In this document: positions 31,249-39,782 of the stretch, piece after piece
Position numbering within the stretch: position 1 is the first letter of the stretch
How the letters are laid out: every line of letters starts with the position of its first letter
Assembly (NCBI GenBank): GCA_018817515.1
Contig: JAHIUD010000076.1
Span: 1-40,718, forward strand
Direction of reading: 5' to 3'
Source: Pseudomonadota bacterium
GTDB taxonomy: Bacteria; Desulfobacterota; Desulfovibrionia; Desulfovibrionales; Desulfovibrionaceae
DNA length: 40,718 nucleotides
Program-made: the position numbers and the translations under genes
Notes under the pieces: generated by a model
Told to the model about the DNA's origin: nothing
What the model saw: the letters and a program-made list of their open reading frames with translations, nothing else
Database searches by the model: none

Positions 31249-31264
31249 AAAATCGTACGATTTT
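31249..31264. promoter_or_regulatory. 16-bp perfect palindrome AAAATCGTACGATTTT
   Basis: A perfect palindrome lies 110 bases upstream of the molybdoenzyme ATG in the region between the divergent operons. It is followed at once by a second small dyad, CCCCG (31265-31269) and CGGGG (31276-31280). This is the strongest operator-like site of the region. The protein that binds it is unknown. Confidence 0.55.
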
Positions 31265-31373
31265 CCCCGGCATCACGGGGTTTACACGCAAGCCACTAGC
31301 AATTTTACGCGACCTGTAGTAAGGGGGGTATACGCTCAAAGTGCGTACCAAGAATCGCCTCAGGAGGTCGTCA

Positions 31374-33464
31374 ATGGATAGCAAACAGGTCTTCAGCGTG
31401 TGCGGCATGTGCAGCGTGCGTTGTCCCGTTGCCGTGGACGTTGTGGATGGCCGGGTGACAAGCGTCTTCGGCAACCCCCACGCCCCCGGGCTCAAAGGCG
31501 CGCTGTGCGCGCGCGGCGCCGCCGGTCCGGCCCTGCTTTACGACGACGAGCGCCCCCAGACCCCGCTCATCCGCGTGGGCGCGCGCGGCGAGGGCAAGTG
31601 GCGCGTCGCCACCTGGGACGAGGCCTTTGACTACGTGGCCGACAAGCTCAAAGACATCAAGGCGAAGCACGGGCCCGAGGCCCTGCTCTGGTCCGACCGC
31701 GGCGGCCCGTACATGGACCTCTCCAAGGCCTTCGTGCGCGGCTTCGGCTCGCCGAACTACTGCAACCATGACACCTCCTGCGCGCGCAACGTGCAGCACG
31801 CGTGCCTGTCCGTGTTCGGCTGCGGCCGCAAGGAGCTGGTCTACGACCTGAAGAACGCCCGCCACGTGGTGCTCCAGACGCGCAACATCCTGGAAGGCAT
31901 CAACGTCAAGGAAGTCAACGACCTGATGGATGCCCGCGATGCCGGATGCAAACTCACGGTCATCGACATCCGGGCCAACGTGCCCGCCGCCAAGGCCGAC
32001 CATTTCTTCCTCCTGCGCCCAGGCACGGACTACGCCTTCAACCTTGCGGTGATCAACGTCATCGTCAAGGAGAAGCTCTACAACCGCAAGTTCGTCAAGG
32101 AATGGCTGAAGGATTTCGAACTGCTGAAGGAATTCATCGAGCCGTACACCCCGGAATTCGCCGAGAAGGAGACCGGGGCCAGCGCCGAGGCCATCCGCAC
32201 CTTCGTGCGCCAGTTCGCCAAGGCCGCGCCCTCGGTCATCTGGCATCCGGGCTGGATGGTTGCGCGCTACGGCGACAGCTTCCACGTCTGCCGCACGGCC
32301 TACATCATCAACGCGCTCATGGGCGCCATCGGGGCCAAAGGCGGCCTGCCGCTGTCCTGCAAGGCCGGAGACGTGGGCCGCAAGGGCCTGAAGCAGCTGG
32401 TGGAGTTGTTCCCGAAGCCCGAGGCCAAGCGCGTGGACGGCGCAGGCTGGGCCGAGGGCCGCACGCACTTCGACGCCGGTCCGGGCCTGGTTAACCTGGC
32501 CTTTGAGGCCATCGCCTCTGGCAAGCCGTATCCCATCAAGGCGTACATCGTGCACCGCCACGACCCGCTCATGGGCTTCCCCGATCCGGCGGCCGTGAAG
32601 AAGCTGTGGGAGAAGCTGGAGCTCATGGTGGCCATCACCTTCACCTGGTCGGACACGGCCTGGAACGCCGACGTGGTGCTGCCCATGAGCACCTACCTGG
32701 AGCGCGAGAGCCTCGTGGCCAGCAAGGGCGGGCTCAAGCCGCAGTTCTTCCTGCGCCAGCGGGCCATGCAGCCGCGCTTCGACACCAAGGCCGATTGGGA
32801 GATCATCGCCGGACTGGCCAAGCGCCTGGGCATGGACCCCCTGGCCGTGGACACGCCAGAGGAACTCTGGACCAAGCAGCTTGAGGGCACCGGCGTCAGC
32901 GTCGAGGACTTCGCGGCCAAGGGCTTCGTGGAGCTGGCTCCCAAGCCCACGTACAAGCCCGTGGCCTTCAAGACCCCCTCGGGCAAGGTCGAGTTCATCT
33001 CGGAGAAGCTCGAAAAGGCGGGTGTCCCCTCCCTGCCGCCCTACGTCTCGCCCGCCAGCCCGCCCAAGGACCAGTTCCGCATCACCTTCGGGCGCTGCGG
33101 GCTGCACACCCAGGGGCATACGGTCAATAACCCGCTGCTGTTCGAGCTCATGCCCGAGAACGTGCTCTGGCTGAACAAGGCCCGGGCCAAGGCGCTGGGC
33201 ATCGAGCACATGGATCTGGTGGAGGTCCTTTCGACCAGGGGCGAAGGTGGCCAGCTGCGCGCCTTTGTCACGGAATTCATCCACCCGGAGGCGGTGTTCA
33301 TGGTGCACGGCTTCGGGCACACCCTGCCGGTGGAGAGCCGGGCCAAGGGCCGGGGCGTGTCGGACAACGACCTGATGCCCGGCGGCCTGGACAACTGGGA
33401 CAAGGGCGGCGGCGGCGTGTGCATGCAGGAGCACTTCGTCAGCGTGCGCCGCGTCGAGGGCTAG
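31374..33464 (+). CDS. Molybdopterin oxidoreductase, thiosulfate/polysulfide reductase-like catalytic subunit
   Basis: The 696-residue protein starts at ATG 31374, chosen because AGGAGG lies directly upstream. An N-terminal [4Fe-4S] site is formed by C10, C13, C17 and C45 (VCGMCSVRC ... ALCARG). The likely molybdenum ligand is C136 in HDTSCARN. Downstream are typical bis-MGD segments: VVLQTRNILEG, VIDIRANVP, WHPGWMVARYG and the C-terminal dinucleotide-binding domain from about 560. The best fit is the PhsA/PsrA group (thiosulfate, polysulfide, tetrathionate). Unlike those, it has no Tat signal, so it appears cytoplasmic. No membrane anchor subunit is adjacent. Substrate is unproven. Confidence 0.9.
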   Translation: MDSKQVFSVCGMCSVRCPVAVDVVDGRVTSVFGNPHAPGLKGALCARGAAGPALLYDDERPQTPLIRVGARGEGKWRVATWDEAFDYVADKLKDIKAKHGPEALLWSDRGGPYMDLSKAFVRGFGSPNYCNHDTSCARNVQHACLSVFGCGRKELVYDLKNARHVVLQTRNILEGINVKEVNDLMDARDAGCKLTVIDIRANVPAAKADHFFLLRPGTDYAFNLAVINVIVKEKLYNRKFVKEWLKDFELLKEFIEPYTPEFAEKETGASAEAIRTFVRQFAKAAPSVIWHPGWMVARYGDSFHVCRTAYIINALMGAIGAKGGLPLSCKAGDVGRKGLKQLVELFPKPEAKRVDGAGWAEGRTHFDAGPGLVNLAFEAIASGKPYPIKAYIVHRHDPLMGFPDPAAVKKLWEKLELMVAITFTWSDTAWNADVVLPMSTYLERESLVASKGGLKPQFFLRQRAMQPRFDTKADWEIIAGLAKRLGMDPLAVDTPEELWTKQLEGTGVSVEDFAAKGFVELAPKPTYKPVAFKTPSGKVEFISEKLEKAGVPSLPPYVSPASPPKDQFRITFGRCGLHTQGHTVNNPLLFELMPENVLWLNKARAKALGIEHMDLVEVLSTRGEGGQLRAFVTEFIHPEAVFMVHGFGHTLPVESRAKGRGVSDNDLMPGGLDNWDKGGGGVCMQEHFVSVRRVEG

Positions 33465-33502
33465 CCGAACACGACAACATCGGGCCACGGCCCGCAGAGA
33501 AC

Positions 33503-33537
33503 AAGCCCCTCCCAGCGCGCGTCGCCGGGAGGGGCTT
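33503..33537 (+). terminator. Terminator after the molybdoenzyme gene
   Basis: AAGCCCCTCCC (33503-33513) pairs with GGGAGGGGCTT (33527-33537) around a GC-rich loop, followed by a short TTGT. It lies between two converging genes and can serve both; the minus side reads TTGTTCT. Confidence 0.8.
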
Positions 33538-33558
33538 TGTCATGGGAAGTTAAGGGGC

Positions 33559-34569
33559 TCAGGGCTTGAGGCGCTTGCGCTGCCAGTCGAAGAAGACCTG
33601 CACGTAGCGCCCGGACACGGCCTCGGCCACGCTGAAGCGCGGGAAGCCCTCGGGCAGAAACTGGCCGGTCAGGGCCTGGTGTATCTCCCGCGAGGCCTTG
33701 GCCAGGGCGGAAGCAAGCTCCGTCTCCAGGCGCTCTGCCTCGTCCTGCGGCAGGTCGTGGAGGCGGCAGCGCAGGGGCCGGTCGACAAAGACCTTGCAGA
33801 TCCTGCCCTGCAACAGCGGGCAACTCGCGTCTGCGGTGGAGGCTTGCTCCTCCGCGGAGCGGTCGATGGCCGCCTTGCGGTCCTCCCTGGTCAGCAAGGC
33901 GTTGACGCGGGCGTTCAGGTGCACGGCCTCCACCAGGGTCATGTCAAAGGCCGCCCGGCAGCAGCGCGTGTGCCCCTGGCCGCAGCGCTCCAACGAAGCG
34001 CCCTGCGCGGCGCAGGCGTCCTCGACCTTTCGGACCAGCGCCCGGTAGTCGTCGTAAAACGGCTCCAGGTTCAGGAAGCTCTTGTGCTCCAGCGTGGGCG
34101 GCCGCACCGTGAGCGGCACAGCGCCCTTGCCGTAGCGCCGCACCATGCGCCACTGCCGGAAGTTGGCTGGCTGCGAGCGCAAGCTGCGCAGCTTGAGCCA
34201 GGCCCTGCGGTGCCCCAGCCCCCGGCGCAGGATGTAGGCGTTGAGCACCGTGCCCGTGCGCCCGATGCCGTGGCGGCAGTGGATGAACACCTTCTTGCCC
34301 AGGTAGATGGCCTCGTCCAGCCAGTCGAGCGCCTTGTCCAGCTCGGCCAGGTCCGGGGCCTCTTCGTCCTCGATGGGCAGGTGGTAGACCTCGAAGCCCT
34401 GCTCAGCCTCGATGACGTGCAGGTCCGTGAACTCCGCGCAGAGGTTCAGGATGCACCGCACGCCCTGGCCGCGCAGGTCGTCCAGGGCGGCGAAGGACAT
34501 GGGCGCCGGCCCCACGGCCAGATAGTCCGTGATCCAGGTCAGGGGGTGCCCGTGTGTCTCCTCGCTCAT
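33559..34569 (-). CDS. Dual-specificity protein phosphatase fused to YkgJ-like Cys-cluster domain
   Basis: The 336-residue protein starts at ATG 34569 (GGAGG upstream). Residues 1-150 are a cysteine phosphatase: ITDYLAVGPAP opening, possible general acid D67, and P-loop HCRHGIGRTG with nucleophile C98 and R104. Residues ~180-300 contain C186, C196, C203, C204, C250, C258 and C268 in a pattern (CGQGHTRCC ... CPLL ... CRLHD) like the YkgJ/UPF0153 zinc- or iron-binding domain. The fusion is unusual. It is the last gene of the five-gene unit and could remove phosphate from a partner protein such as the phosphotransferase encoded upstream (inference). Confidence 0.88.
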   Translation of the reverse strand: MSEETHGHPLTWITDYLAVGPAPMSFAALDDLRGQGVRCILNLCAEFTDLHVIEAEQGFEVYHLPIEDEEAPDLAELDKALDWLDEAIYLGKKVFIHCRHGIGRTGTVLNAYILRRGLGHRRAWLKLRSLRSQPANFRQWRMVRRYGKGAVPLTVRPPTLEHKSFLNLEPFYDDYRALVRKVEDACAAQGASLERCGQGHTRCCRAAFDMTLVEAVHLNARVNALLTREDRKAAIDRSAEEQASTADASCPLLQGRICKVFVDRPLRCRLHDLPQDEAERLETELASALAKASREIHQALTGQFLPEGFPRFSVAEAVSGRYVQVFFDWQRKRLKP

Positions 34570-34627
34570 GCCCGCCTCCGGTTTCCTGCAAGCAAATTCC
34601 GTCTTATTTCGCCACGCTGCTGCTTCG

Positions 34628-37225
34628 TCATGGCGCATCCTTGCTGGCGGCCAGAAATTCCTCGGCCAGTCGGCTGGCCTGGGCCTCGTCGGCAAGCCCC
34701 ATGTCCATGCGCTGCGTGCGCACCAGCAGGCGGCCCAGAAGGACGAGGGCGCTCTGGACTGCCCCGGCCTCGGCGCGGGAGAGCCGGGCATCGAGCATAT
34801 CCCCGCGCACCCGTACCTCGAAACCGCCTGCGCTCAGCACCTGGGTGATGAACCCGATGCGCAGCAGCCGCTGCTCCGGCAGCCCGCCGCCGCCCTTGAA
34901 GCGGAAGGCCACGTAGTTGGCCTCGGCCCTCGGCCCGCACAGGCTGTCCAGCACCGCGAAATGATAGCCGAAGCGCACCAGCAGGTGCAGGTAATCGGCG
35001 GACAGGAGCGCGTAGCTGGCCAGCAGGCGCGAGTCCTTGCGGAAGATGCCGGCGCTGATGCGGTCGAACTCCTGCCAGTCGCAGGAGAACCCCGTGTCCC
35101 GCCAGGGCTCGCCGGAGCGGGCCAGGCCCTGCCACAGGGCCTGCATGGGCAGGCTGGCCACGCCCTCTGGCGCGATGTCCTGATCGCTGCGGGCAGCCGG
35201 CTCAAGCCCGCCGCCCAGGTCCAATAGATAGAGCGACAGCGGCAGGTCCGAGCGCAGCCGCCGGGCCTTGCCCAGGCCCCGGCCCGACCTGTCGGAATCC
35301 TCCGCCTCGCCCAGCCCGACCATCTCGGCCACGGCCTTCTCGTGGCAAAAGCGCACCAGGTCGTGCAGGGAGGCGCAGCCAGCCGGGGCGAAGGCCGGGG
35401 CTTCGGGGTCCGTGAGCGCGAGGTGGCAGGTCTGCCGGGCCAGGTCCGCGAAGCGCTCCGCCAGGCGCTGGCGCTCCACGCCCTGCCTGCGCCTGGGGCC
35501 CTCCAGCAGGGACTGCGCGCAGCCGACGAGGATGCGGCCCCCAGTCGCGGCCCCAGTCGCGGCCCCAGTCGCGTCAACAGTGACCAGCAGGCCCTCGGGC
35601 AGGCGCGCGCGCAGGTCCTCCAGGCCAGAGACCACGGGCAATCCGGCCTCCCGCGCCACAGAGGCGAAGTGGCTGGCGCGGCTGCCCACCCTGGCCGCCA
35701 CGGCCGCCACGCTGTCCACGCAACGGGCCAGGGCCGGGGTCAGGCTATCCACGACCAGCACGCACCCAGCCGGGATGCGCGGAATATCCGCCGCGCCCTT
35801 GAGGTGGTGCACCGGCCCGCAGCCCCGGCCCGGTGCCACGGGGCTCAAGCCCTCAGCCAGAATCTTCTCGCCTGTTTCGCCCGGCTCGCCCGGCAGAGGG
35901 GAATCCTGCGCCCCGTCCGGCCGGACCACCTCTTCGCCGGGCTGCGCCTCGGGCGCAGCGTTGTAGGTGCGGGATTGCAGCACGAAGAGCCGCCCCTCCC
36001 GGTCGAGCGCCCACTCCACCTCCTGTGGCCTGCCGAACACCGACTCCAGCACCAGGCCGGTCAGCACCAGCTCGGAGAGCGCCGACTGGCCGAGTTCCAC
36101 GCCCGTGCCGCCGGACACGTCCAGCACCTGCATCGGCAACCGCCTGGCCACGCGCGCCACCCACGGGTCCACGCTGCCGGAGACCAGGGCGTCGCCCAGG
36201 CCCGGCAGGGCAAAGACCGACAGACACTTCCCGCCCTGGCCCGGGAGGGTGTCGCTGCTGTGCAGCACCCCGGCCGAGACCGCGTCGACCATGGGCAGCA
36301 GAAGCACGGCCATGGGCGAACAGTCGTCGGGCAGGCCGCAGCGTACGCGGTAGGTCACGGCCCTGGTGCGGTACTTGGCTGCCACCACGCGCCGGTAGGC
36401 GTCCACGATGTCATCCGGGGGCACATTGAGCTCGCTGGCGTACTGCCCGGCAAAGGAGAGCTCGCCGTCCTCGCCCACGGCGGAGCTGCGCACGGCCAAG
36501 AGGCCGCCGCCGAGCTCCGGACTGGCCGCAGCCGCACGCAGGGTCTGGGCCAGCTCCTCCGGCACCTGCGCGCCGAGCACCAGGGCCCGCATGCCGAGGC
36601 ACAGCGGACCGAGACGCTCCGGCCGCGAGAGATCCACCTGGCGCAGCAGCCGCTCCAAACGGGGCCGCAACTTGCCGGTGCTGAGGAACGCCCGGAAGGC
36701 ATCGGTGGTGATGACGAGCCCCGGCGGCACGCGCTGCCCGGCCTTTTGCACCGCGGCCAGGTTGGCCGCCTTGCCTCCGGCCAGGTCCTGCCTGCCCAGG
36801 GCCTGGGCCAGGGGCAGCACCAAGACGCTGGGGGAAAGTCCGGGGAAATGTCCGGCGCTGTCCGGCAGCGAGTGCGGCGGGTGCGGGTGGCACAGCGGCA
36901 GGCTGGCCTGAACGCTGGCCAGGACCTTGCCCCGGACCCTGGCAAAGGCCTCGCGCAGGCCCGCATAGCCCCCGGGATTCATGGCCAGCAGCCGCTCCAC
37001 CACCTCGCCCACGGCCTCGGACAACTGGCCGCACAGCCAGCGCGTCCTGGCCGGGTCCACCTGGCGCGCCCCGGCAAAGATTTCCTCCAACTCGGCCACC
37101 AGCAGCAGGCTGGCCTCGTCCGCAGCCAGCAGGGCCTTGAACGCCTCGTAGCGCAGGCGCAGGCGCTCCGCCGGGGCGAAGAGCGCCCGGCCCCAGCGCG
37201 TGAGCGTCTGCGACAGCTGGCCCAT
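34628..37225 (-). CDS. PEP-synthase-like phosphotransferase without the PEP/pyruvate barrel
   Basis: The 865 residues begin with a ~130-residue helical region, then the PPDK/PpsA ATP-grasp domain (~133-420: LAGGKAANLAAV, VRSSAVGEDGELSFAGQY, VEWALDREGRLFVLQSRT). A swivelling phosphohistidine domain follows (~480-570) with H519 in GSRASHFASVAREAG. The C-terminal ~290 residues do not resemble the PEP-utilising TIM barrel and are not recognised. ATP could phosphorylate H519, but the usual pyruvate acceptor site is missing, so the acceptor may be a protein or an unknown substrate, as in rifampin phosphotransferase. A short in-frame tandem repeat (TGAATGAATG) lies near 552-562. Its neighbours are a kinase, a receiver and a phosphatase. 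Confidence 0.85.
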   Translation of the reverse strand: MGQLSQTLTRWGRALFAPAERLRLRYEAFKALLAADEASLLLVAELEEIFAGARQVDPARTRWLCGQLSEAVGEVVERLLAMNPGGYAGLREAFARVRGKVLASVQASLPLCHPHPPHSLPDSAGHFPGLSPSVLVLPLAQALGRQDLAGGKAANLAAVQKAGQRVPPGLVITTDAFRAFLSTGKLRPRLERLLRQVDLSRPERLGPLCLGMRALVLGAQVPEELAQTLRAAAASPELGGGLLAVRSSAVGEDGELSFAGQYASELNVPPDDIVDAYRRVVAAKYRTRAVTYRVRCGLPDDCSPMAVLLLPMVDAVSAGVLHSSDTLPGQGGKCLSVFALPGLGDALVSGSVDPWVARVARRLPMQVLDVSGGTGVELGQSALSELVLTGLVLESVFGRPQEVEWALDREGRLFVLQSRTYNAAPEAQPGEEVVRPDGAQDSPLPGEPGETGEKILAEGLSPVAPGRGCGPVHHLKGAADIPRIPAGCVLVVDSLTPALARCVDSVAAVAARVGSRASHFASVAREAGLPVVSGLEDLRARLPEGLLVTVDATGAATGAATGGRILVGCAQSLLEGPRRRQGVERQRLAERFADLARQTCHLALTDPEAPAFAPAGCASLHDLVRFCHEKAVAEMVGLGEAEDSDRSGRGLGKARRLRSDLPLSLYLLDLGGGLEPAARSDQDIAPEGVASLPMQALWQGLARSGEPWRDTGFSCDWQEFDRISAGIFRKDSRLLASYALLSADYLHLLVRFGYHFAVLDSLCGPRAEANYVAFRFKGGGGLPEQRLLRIGFITQVLSAGGFEVRVRGDMLDARLSRAEAGAVQSALVLLGRLLVRTQRMDMGLADEAQASRLAEEFLAASKDAP
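35534..35570. repeat. 12-bp tandem repeat inside the phosphotransferase gene
   Basis: gcggccccagtc occurs twice exactly (35547-35558 and 35559-35570) with a third copy before it carrying one extra C (35534-35546). In the gene's frame it encodes a Thr-Gly-Ala-Ala repeat in a linker beside the phosphohistidine domain. A 12-base unit changes length without breaking the frame. Confidence 0.7.
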
Positions 37226-37236
37226 GCGCGCGCCCG

Positions 37237-37596
37237 TCAGCCCTTGAGCACGGCCGCCACGGTGGACTCCAGTTCGTCCCTGTCGATGGGCTTGACGCAG
37301 TAGGCCGCGGCCCCGAGCTCCAGGGACTGCTTGGCCGTCTCCAGGGTGGGGTAGCCGGTGAGCATGATGCCCTTGGTGGCGGGCGAAATCTTCTTCAGCT
37401 CCTCCAGCACCTCCACCCCGGTCATCTTGAGCAGCTTCATGTCCAGGATGGCCAGGTCCACCGTGTTCTTGCGCACGAAGTCGATGGCCTGCTGCTCCTC
37501 GGTGAAGGCCTCCACCACGTGGCCCTGGCGCGAGAGGATGCGCTTGATCATGATGGCGGCGTCGGCGACGTCGTCGAGGACGATGATGGTGGCCAT
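37237..37596 (-). CDS. Single-domain response regulator
   Basis: The 119-residue receiver has acidic pair D8/D9, phospho-acceptor D52 in ILDMKLLKMTG, T79 in MLTGYPT and K102 in CVKPID. There is no output domain. AAGGAG precedes the ATG. It lies 17 bases after the histidine kinase and 11 bases before the phosphotransferase, so it is the natural target of the kinase and may regulate the phosphotransferase or phosphatase. Confidence 0.94.
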   Translation of the reverse strand: MATIIVLDDVADAAIMIKRILSRQGHVVEAFTEEQQAIDFVRKNTVDLAILDMKLLKMTGVEVLEELKKISPATKGIMLTGYPTLETAKQSLELGAAAYCVKPIDRDELESTVAAVLKG

Positions 37597-37613
37597 GCGG
37601 ATGCTCCTTCTAG

Positions 37614-39770
37614 TTAGGCCGTGGTCGTATGCTGCGGGGCCGGGCTGGCGGCCTCGCCGGTGGCGGCCTGGCGCAGGGGCAGCAGCACGTGGAACACGGT
37701 CCCCGGACCGCCCGCGCCGCCAATATCGCAGCCAGTTTCGATGCCAGCTTCTAGGTCTGTGTCTTCTTCATCTTCGGCAGGCCGGAACTCGGGCGGGGCC
37801 GGGCTCACGGCCTCGATGGTGCCGCCGTGATTATGCACGATGCCAAACGACACGGACAGGCCGAGTCCCGTGCCCTCGCCCACGCCCTTGGTGGTGAAGA
37901 ACGGGTCAAAGACCTTGCCCAGGTCCTCGGGGCTGATGCCCGTGCCGCTGTCGGCCACGGACACGGCGAGCATGCCGTCCTTTTCGCGCAGCCGGGAGCG
38001 GATGCGCAGCACCCCGCCGCCGGGCATGGCGTCGCGGGCGTTGTTAAAGAGGTTCATCCAGACCTGGCCCATCTTCTCGCGGTCGCCGGTGATGGCGGGC
38101 AGGCTCTCGTCCAGGTCCAGCTCGATGACGACCTTTTCCAGGCCAAAGGTGTGCCGCACCAGAGACGCCACCTCGCGGATGGACTCGTTGACGTCCATGT
38201 CGCCCATGCTCGACTCGTGCTGGCGGGAGAAGCCCAAGAGGTCGGCCACGATCTTCCGGCAGGCCTTGGCCTGGCGCTCGATGATGCGCAGGTCCTCCAG
38301 CATCTGGCCGCCTTCGGGCACGTCGTCCTGCAAGAGTTGCGCGTAGCCCAGGATGATGCCCAGCGGGGTGTTGATCTCGTGCGCCGCGCCGCCCGCCAGC
38401 TTGCCCAGGGATTCCATCTTCTGCGATTGCAGAAGTTTTTCCTCGATGCGCTTGACCTCGGTGACGTCGCGGGCGGTCTTGAGCACGCCAAGGACCCTGC
38501 CGGCCCCGTCGCGCACGGGCACGTTGACCTCGTGGAACCAGCGCCGCCCCTGGGGCGCGGGCACGCTGACCTCGGCCTGGCCGCCCTGGCCGGACTCGAT
38601 GATGGCCCGGGTGTGCGCCAGGCGCTCTGATGCCCAGATCGGGGCCCAGCCCGGGGCCCAGCCCGGCGCAAGGCCAGGGGCCAGGTCCGGCCCCTGCTGC
38701 GGCGGAAGGACCTCGGATTCGCTGTGGCCGATGATGGATTCCGCGCTCCTGTCCAGGAACTCGGCAAAGGCCCGGTTCACAGCCAGATACCGGCCCTCGG
38801 CGTCCAGCAGGCAGACCAGGTCCGGCGTGGCGTCCAGAATGGTCCGCATGAGCTGCTGCTGCTGGCCCAGGGCGCCGATCTGCTTCTTCAAGGTCATGGC
38901 CATGATGCCGAAGGTCTCGGCCAGGTCCTGGATCTCGTCGCCCGCGTTCTCGCGGAACACCGGACAGCGCACGCAGGACTTCTTGCCCTGGCTGTCGGCC
39001 GGGGCGCAGTCCGGGCACAGGGTGCCGTGCATGTGCCAGCAGCGGTGCCGGGGCTTGGCGTAGGCCGGGCACTGGGTGCGCCCGCAGTCCATGATCTCCC
39101 AGCAGTTCTTCTTGAGCGTGGAGGCCGTCTCGATGTCCAGATTGCCGCCCACGACCTCCTGGGCATATTCCTTCAAGAGATTGATGCGCCGGGCCACGCG
39201 CCGGGCGAAGATGGAGCTGAGCACCAGGGCCGCGGCCATGGCCGCCACCGAGAGCCCGCTGAAGGTCAAGAGCAGGTGCCTGACCTCGGCCTCGGCGCGG
39301 GAGCGCGAGAGGCCCAGGCGGGCCGTTCCGAAGCGGCGGTCCGAGATGACCACCGGCACGGCGAAGTCGTAGACCAGCTCCGTGCCGGTATCCAGCAACT
39401 GGACGCGCGCGCCCTTGCCCTCGGCCAGGTTGGCGGCCTTGAGCTCAACGGGGAAGCCCTTCTTGAAGGTGTGCACCAGCACGTCGCCCGCATCGTCGAG
39501 CACAAAGGCGTAGACGGTGTCGTCGCCCACCGCGGTCAGCTCGTCGACCATGGTCTTCATGCGCAGCAGATCCTGGGTCAGCATGGCGTCGGCCAGGCGC
39601 AGGGAGAGGTTCTCGGCCAGGGCCAGGCCACGGCCGCGCGACTCCCCGATGATGGCCCGGGAGGCCATGCGGCTCACAGGAATGGCCGTCATCAGGGCCA
39701 CGGCCACCACGATGAGGAAGGTGCCGAGGCTGATCTTGGTCTGGAACTTGAGCCGGGAGATGAGCCGCAT
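37614..39770 (-). CDS. Membrane sensor histidine kinase with Cys-rich module and PAS domain
   Basis: The 718 residues include TM1 (~14-36), a periplasmic Cache-like region (~40-165), TM2 (~167-190) and a cytoplasmic linker. A Cys-rich module follows (220-270) with C223, C229, C234, C244, C252, C255, C266 and C269 (NCWEIMDCG ... CPDC ... CVRCP), then PAS (~305-440), HisKA with H464 in AAHEINTPLG, and HATPase (~535-700; NLFNNARDAM, DSGTGI, GEGTGLGL). The Cys module could bind metal or Fe-S and sense redox. It follows the PhnD-like lipoprotein gene by 12 bases, so that protein may present the ligand. An in-frame Gly-Trp-Ala-Pro repeat lies at ~368-376 in the PAS domain. Confidence 0.93.
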   Translation of the reverse strand: MRLISRLKFQTKISLGTFLIVVAVALMTAIPVSRMASRAIIGESRGRGLALAENLSLRLADAMLTQDLLRMKTMVDELTAVGDDTVYAFVLDDAGDVLVHTFKKGFPVELKAANLAEGKGARVQLLDTGTELVYDFAVPVVISDRRFGTARLGLSRSRAEAEVRHLLLTFSGLSVAAMAAALVLSSIFARRVARRINLLKEYAQEVVGGNLDIETASTLKKNCWEIMDCGRTQCPAYAKPRHRCWHMHGTLCPDCAPADSQGKKSCVRCPVFRENAGDEIQDLAETFGIMAMTLKKQIGALGQQQQLMRTILDATPDLVCLLDAEGRYLAVNRAFAEFLDRSAESIIGHSESEVLPPQQGPDLAPGLAPGWAPGWAPIWASERLAHTRAIIESGQGGQAEVSVPAPQGRRWFHEVNVPVRDGAGRVLGVLKTARDVTEVKRIEEKLLQSQKMESLGKLAGGAAHEINTPLGIILGYAQLLQDDVPEGGQMLEDLRIIERQAKACRKIVADLLGFSRQHESSMGDMDVNESIREVASLVRHTFGLEKVVIELDLDESLPAITGDREKMGQVWMNLFNNARDAMPGGGVLRIRSRLREKDGMLAVSVADSGTGISPEDLGKVFDPFFTTKGVGEGTGLGLSVSFGIVHNHGGTIEAVSPAPPEFRPAEDEEDTDLEAGIETGCDIGGAGGPGTVFHVLLPLRQAATGEAASPAPQHTTTA
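38641..38689. repeat. 12-bp tandem repeat inside the histidine kinase gene
   Basis: ggggcccagccc occurs twice exactly (38641-38652 and 38653-38664) followed by two diverged units. In frame it encodes the LAPGLAPGWAPGWAP stretch within the PAS domain. As in the neighbouring phosphotransferase gene, the 12-base unit keeps the frame when copy number changes. Confidence 0.7.
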
Positions 39771-39782
39771 GCCAGCCGCCCC

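Noticed and set aside
31281-31309. Sigma-70 promoter for the molybdoenzyme (TTTACA-N17-TTTACG)
   Set aside because: The -35 is fair, but the -10 is too poor to support without start-site data.
31341-31373. Earlier start for the molybdoenzyme at 31341 as a Tat signal
   Set aside because: The 11 extra residues are basic but have no twin-arginine motif with a hydrophobic core, and the AGGAGG site favours 31374.
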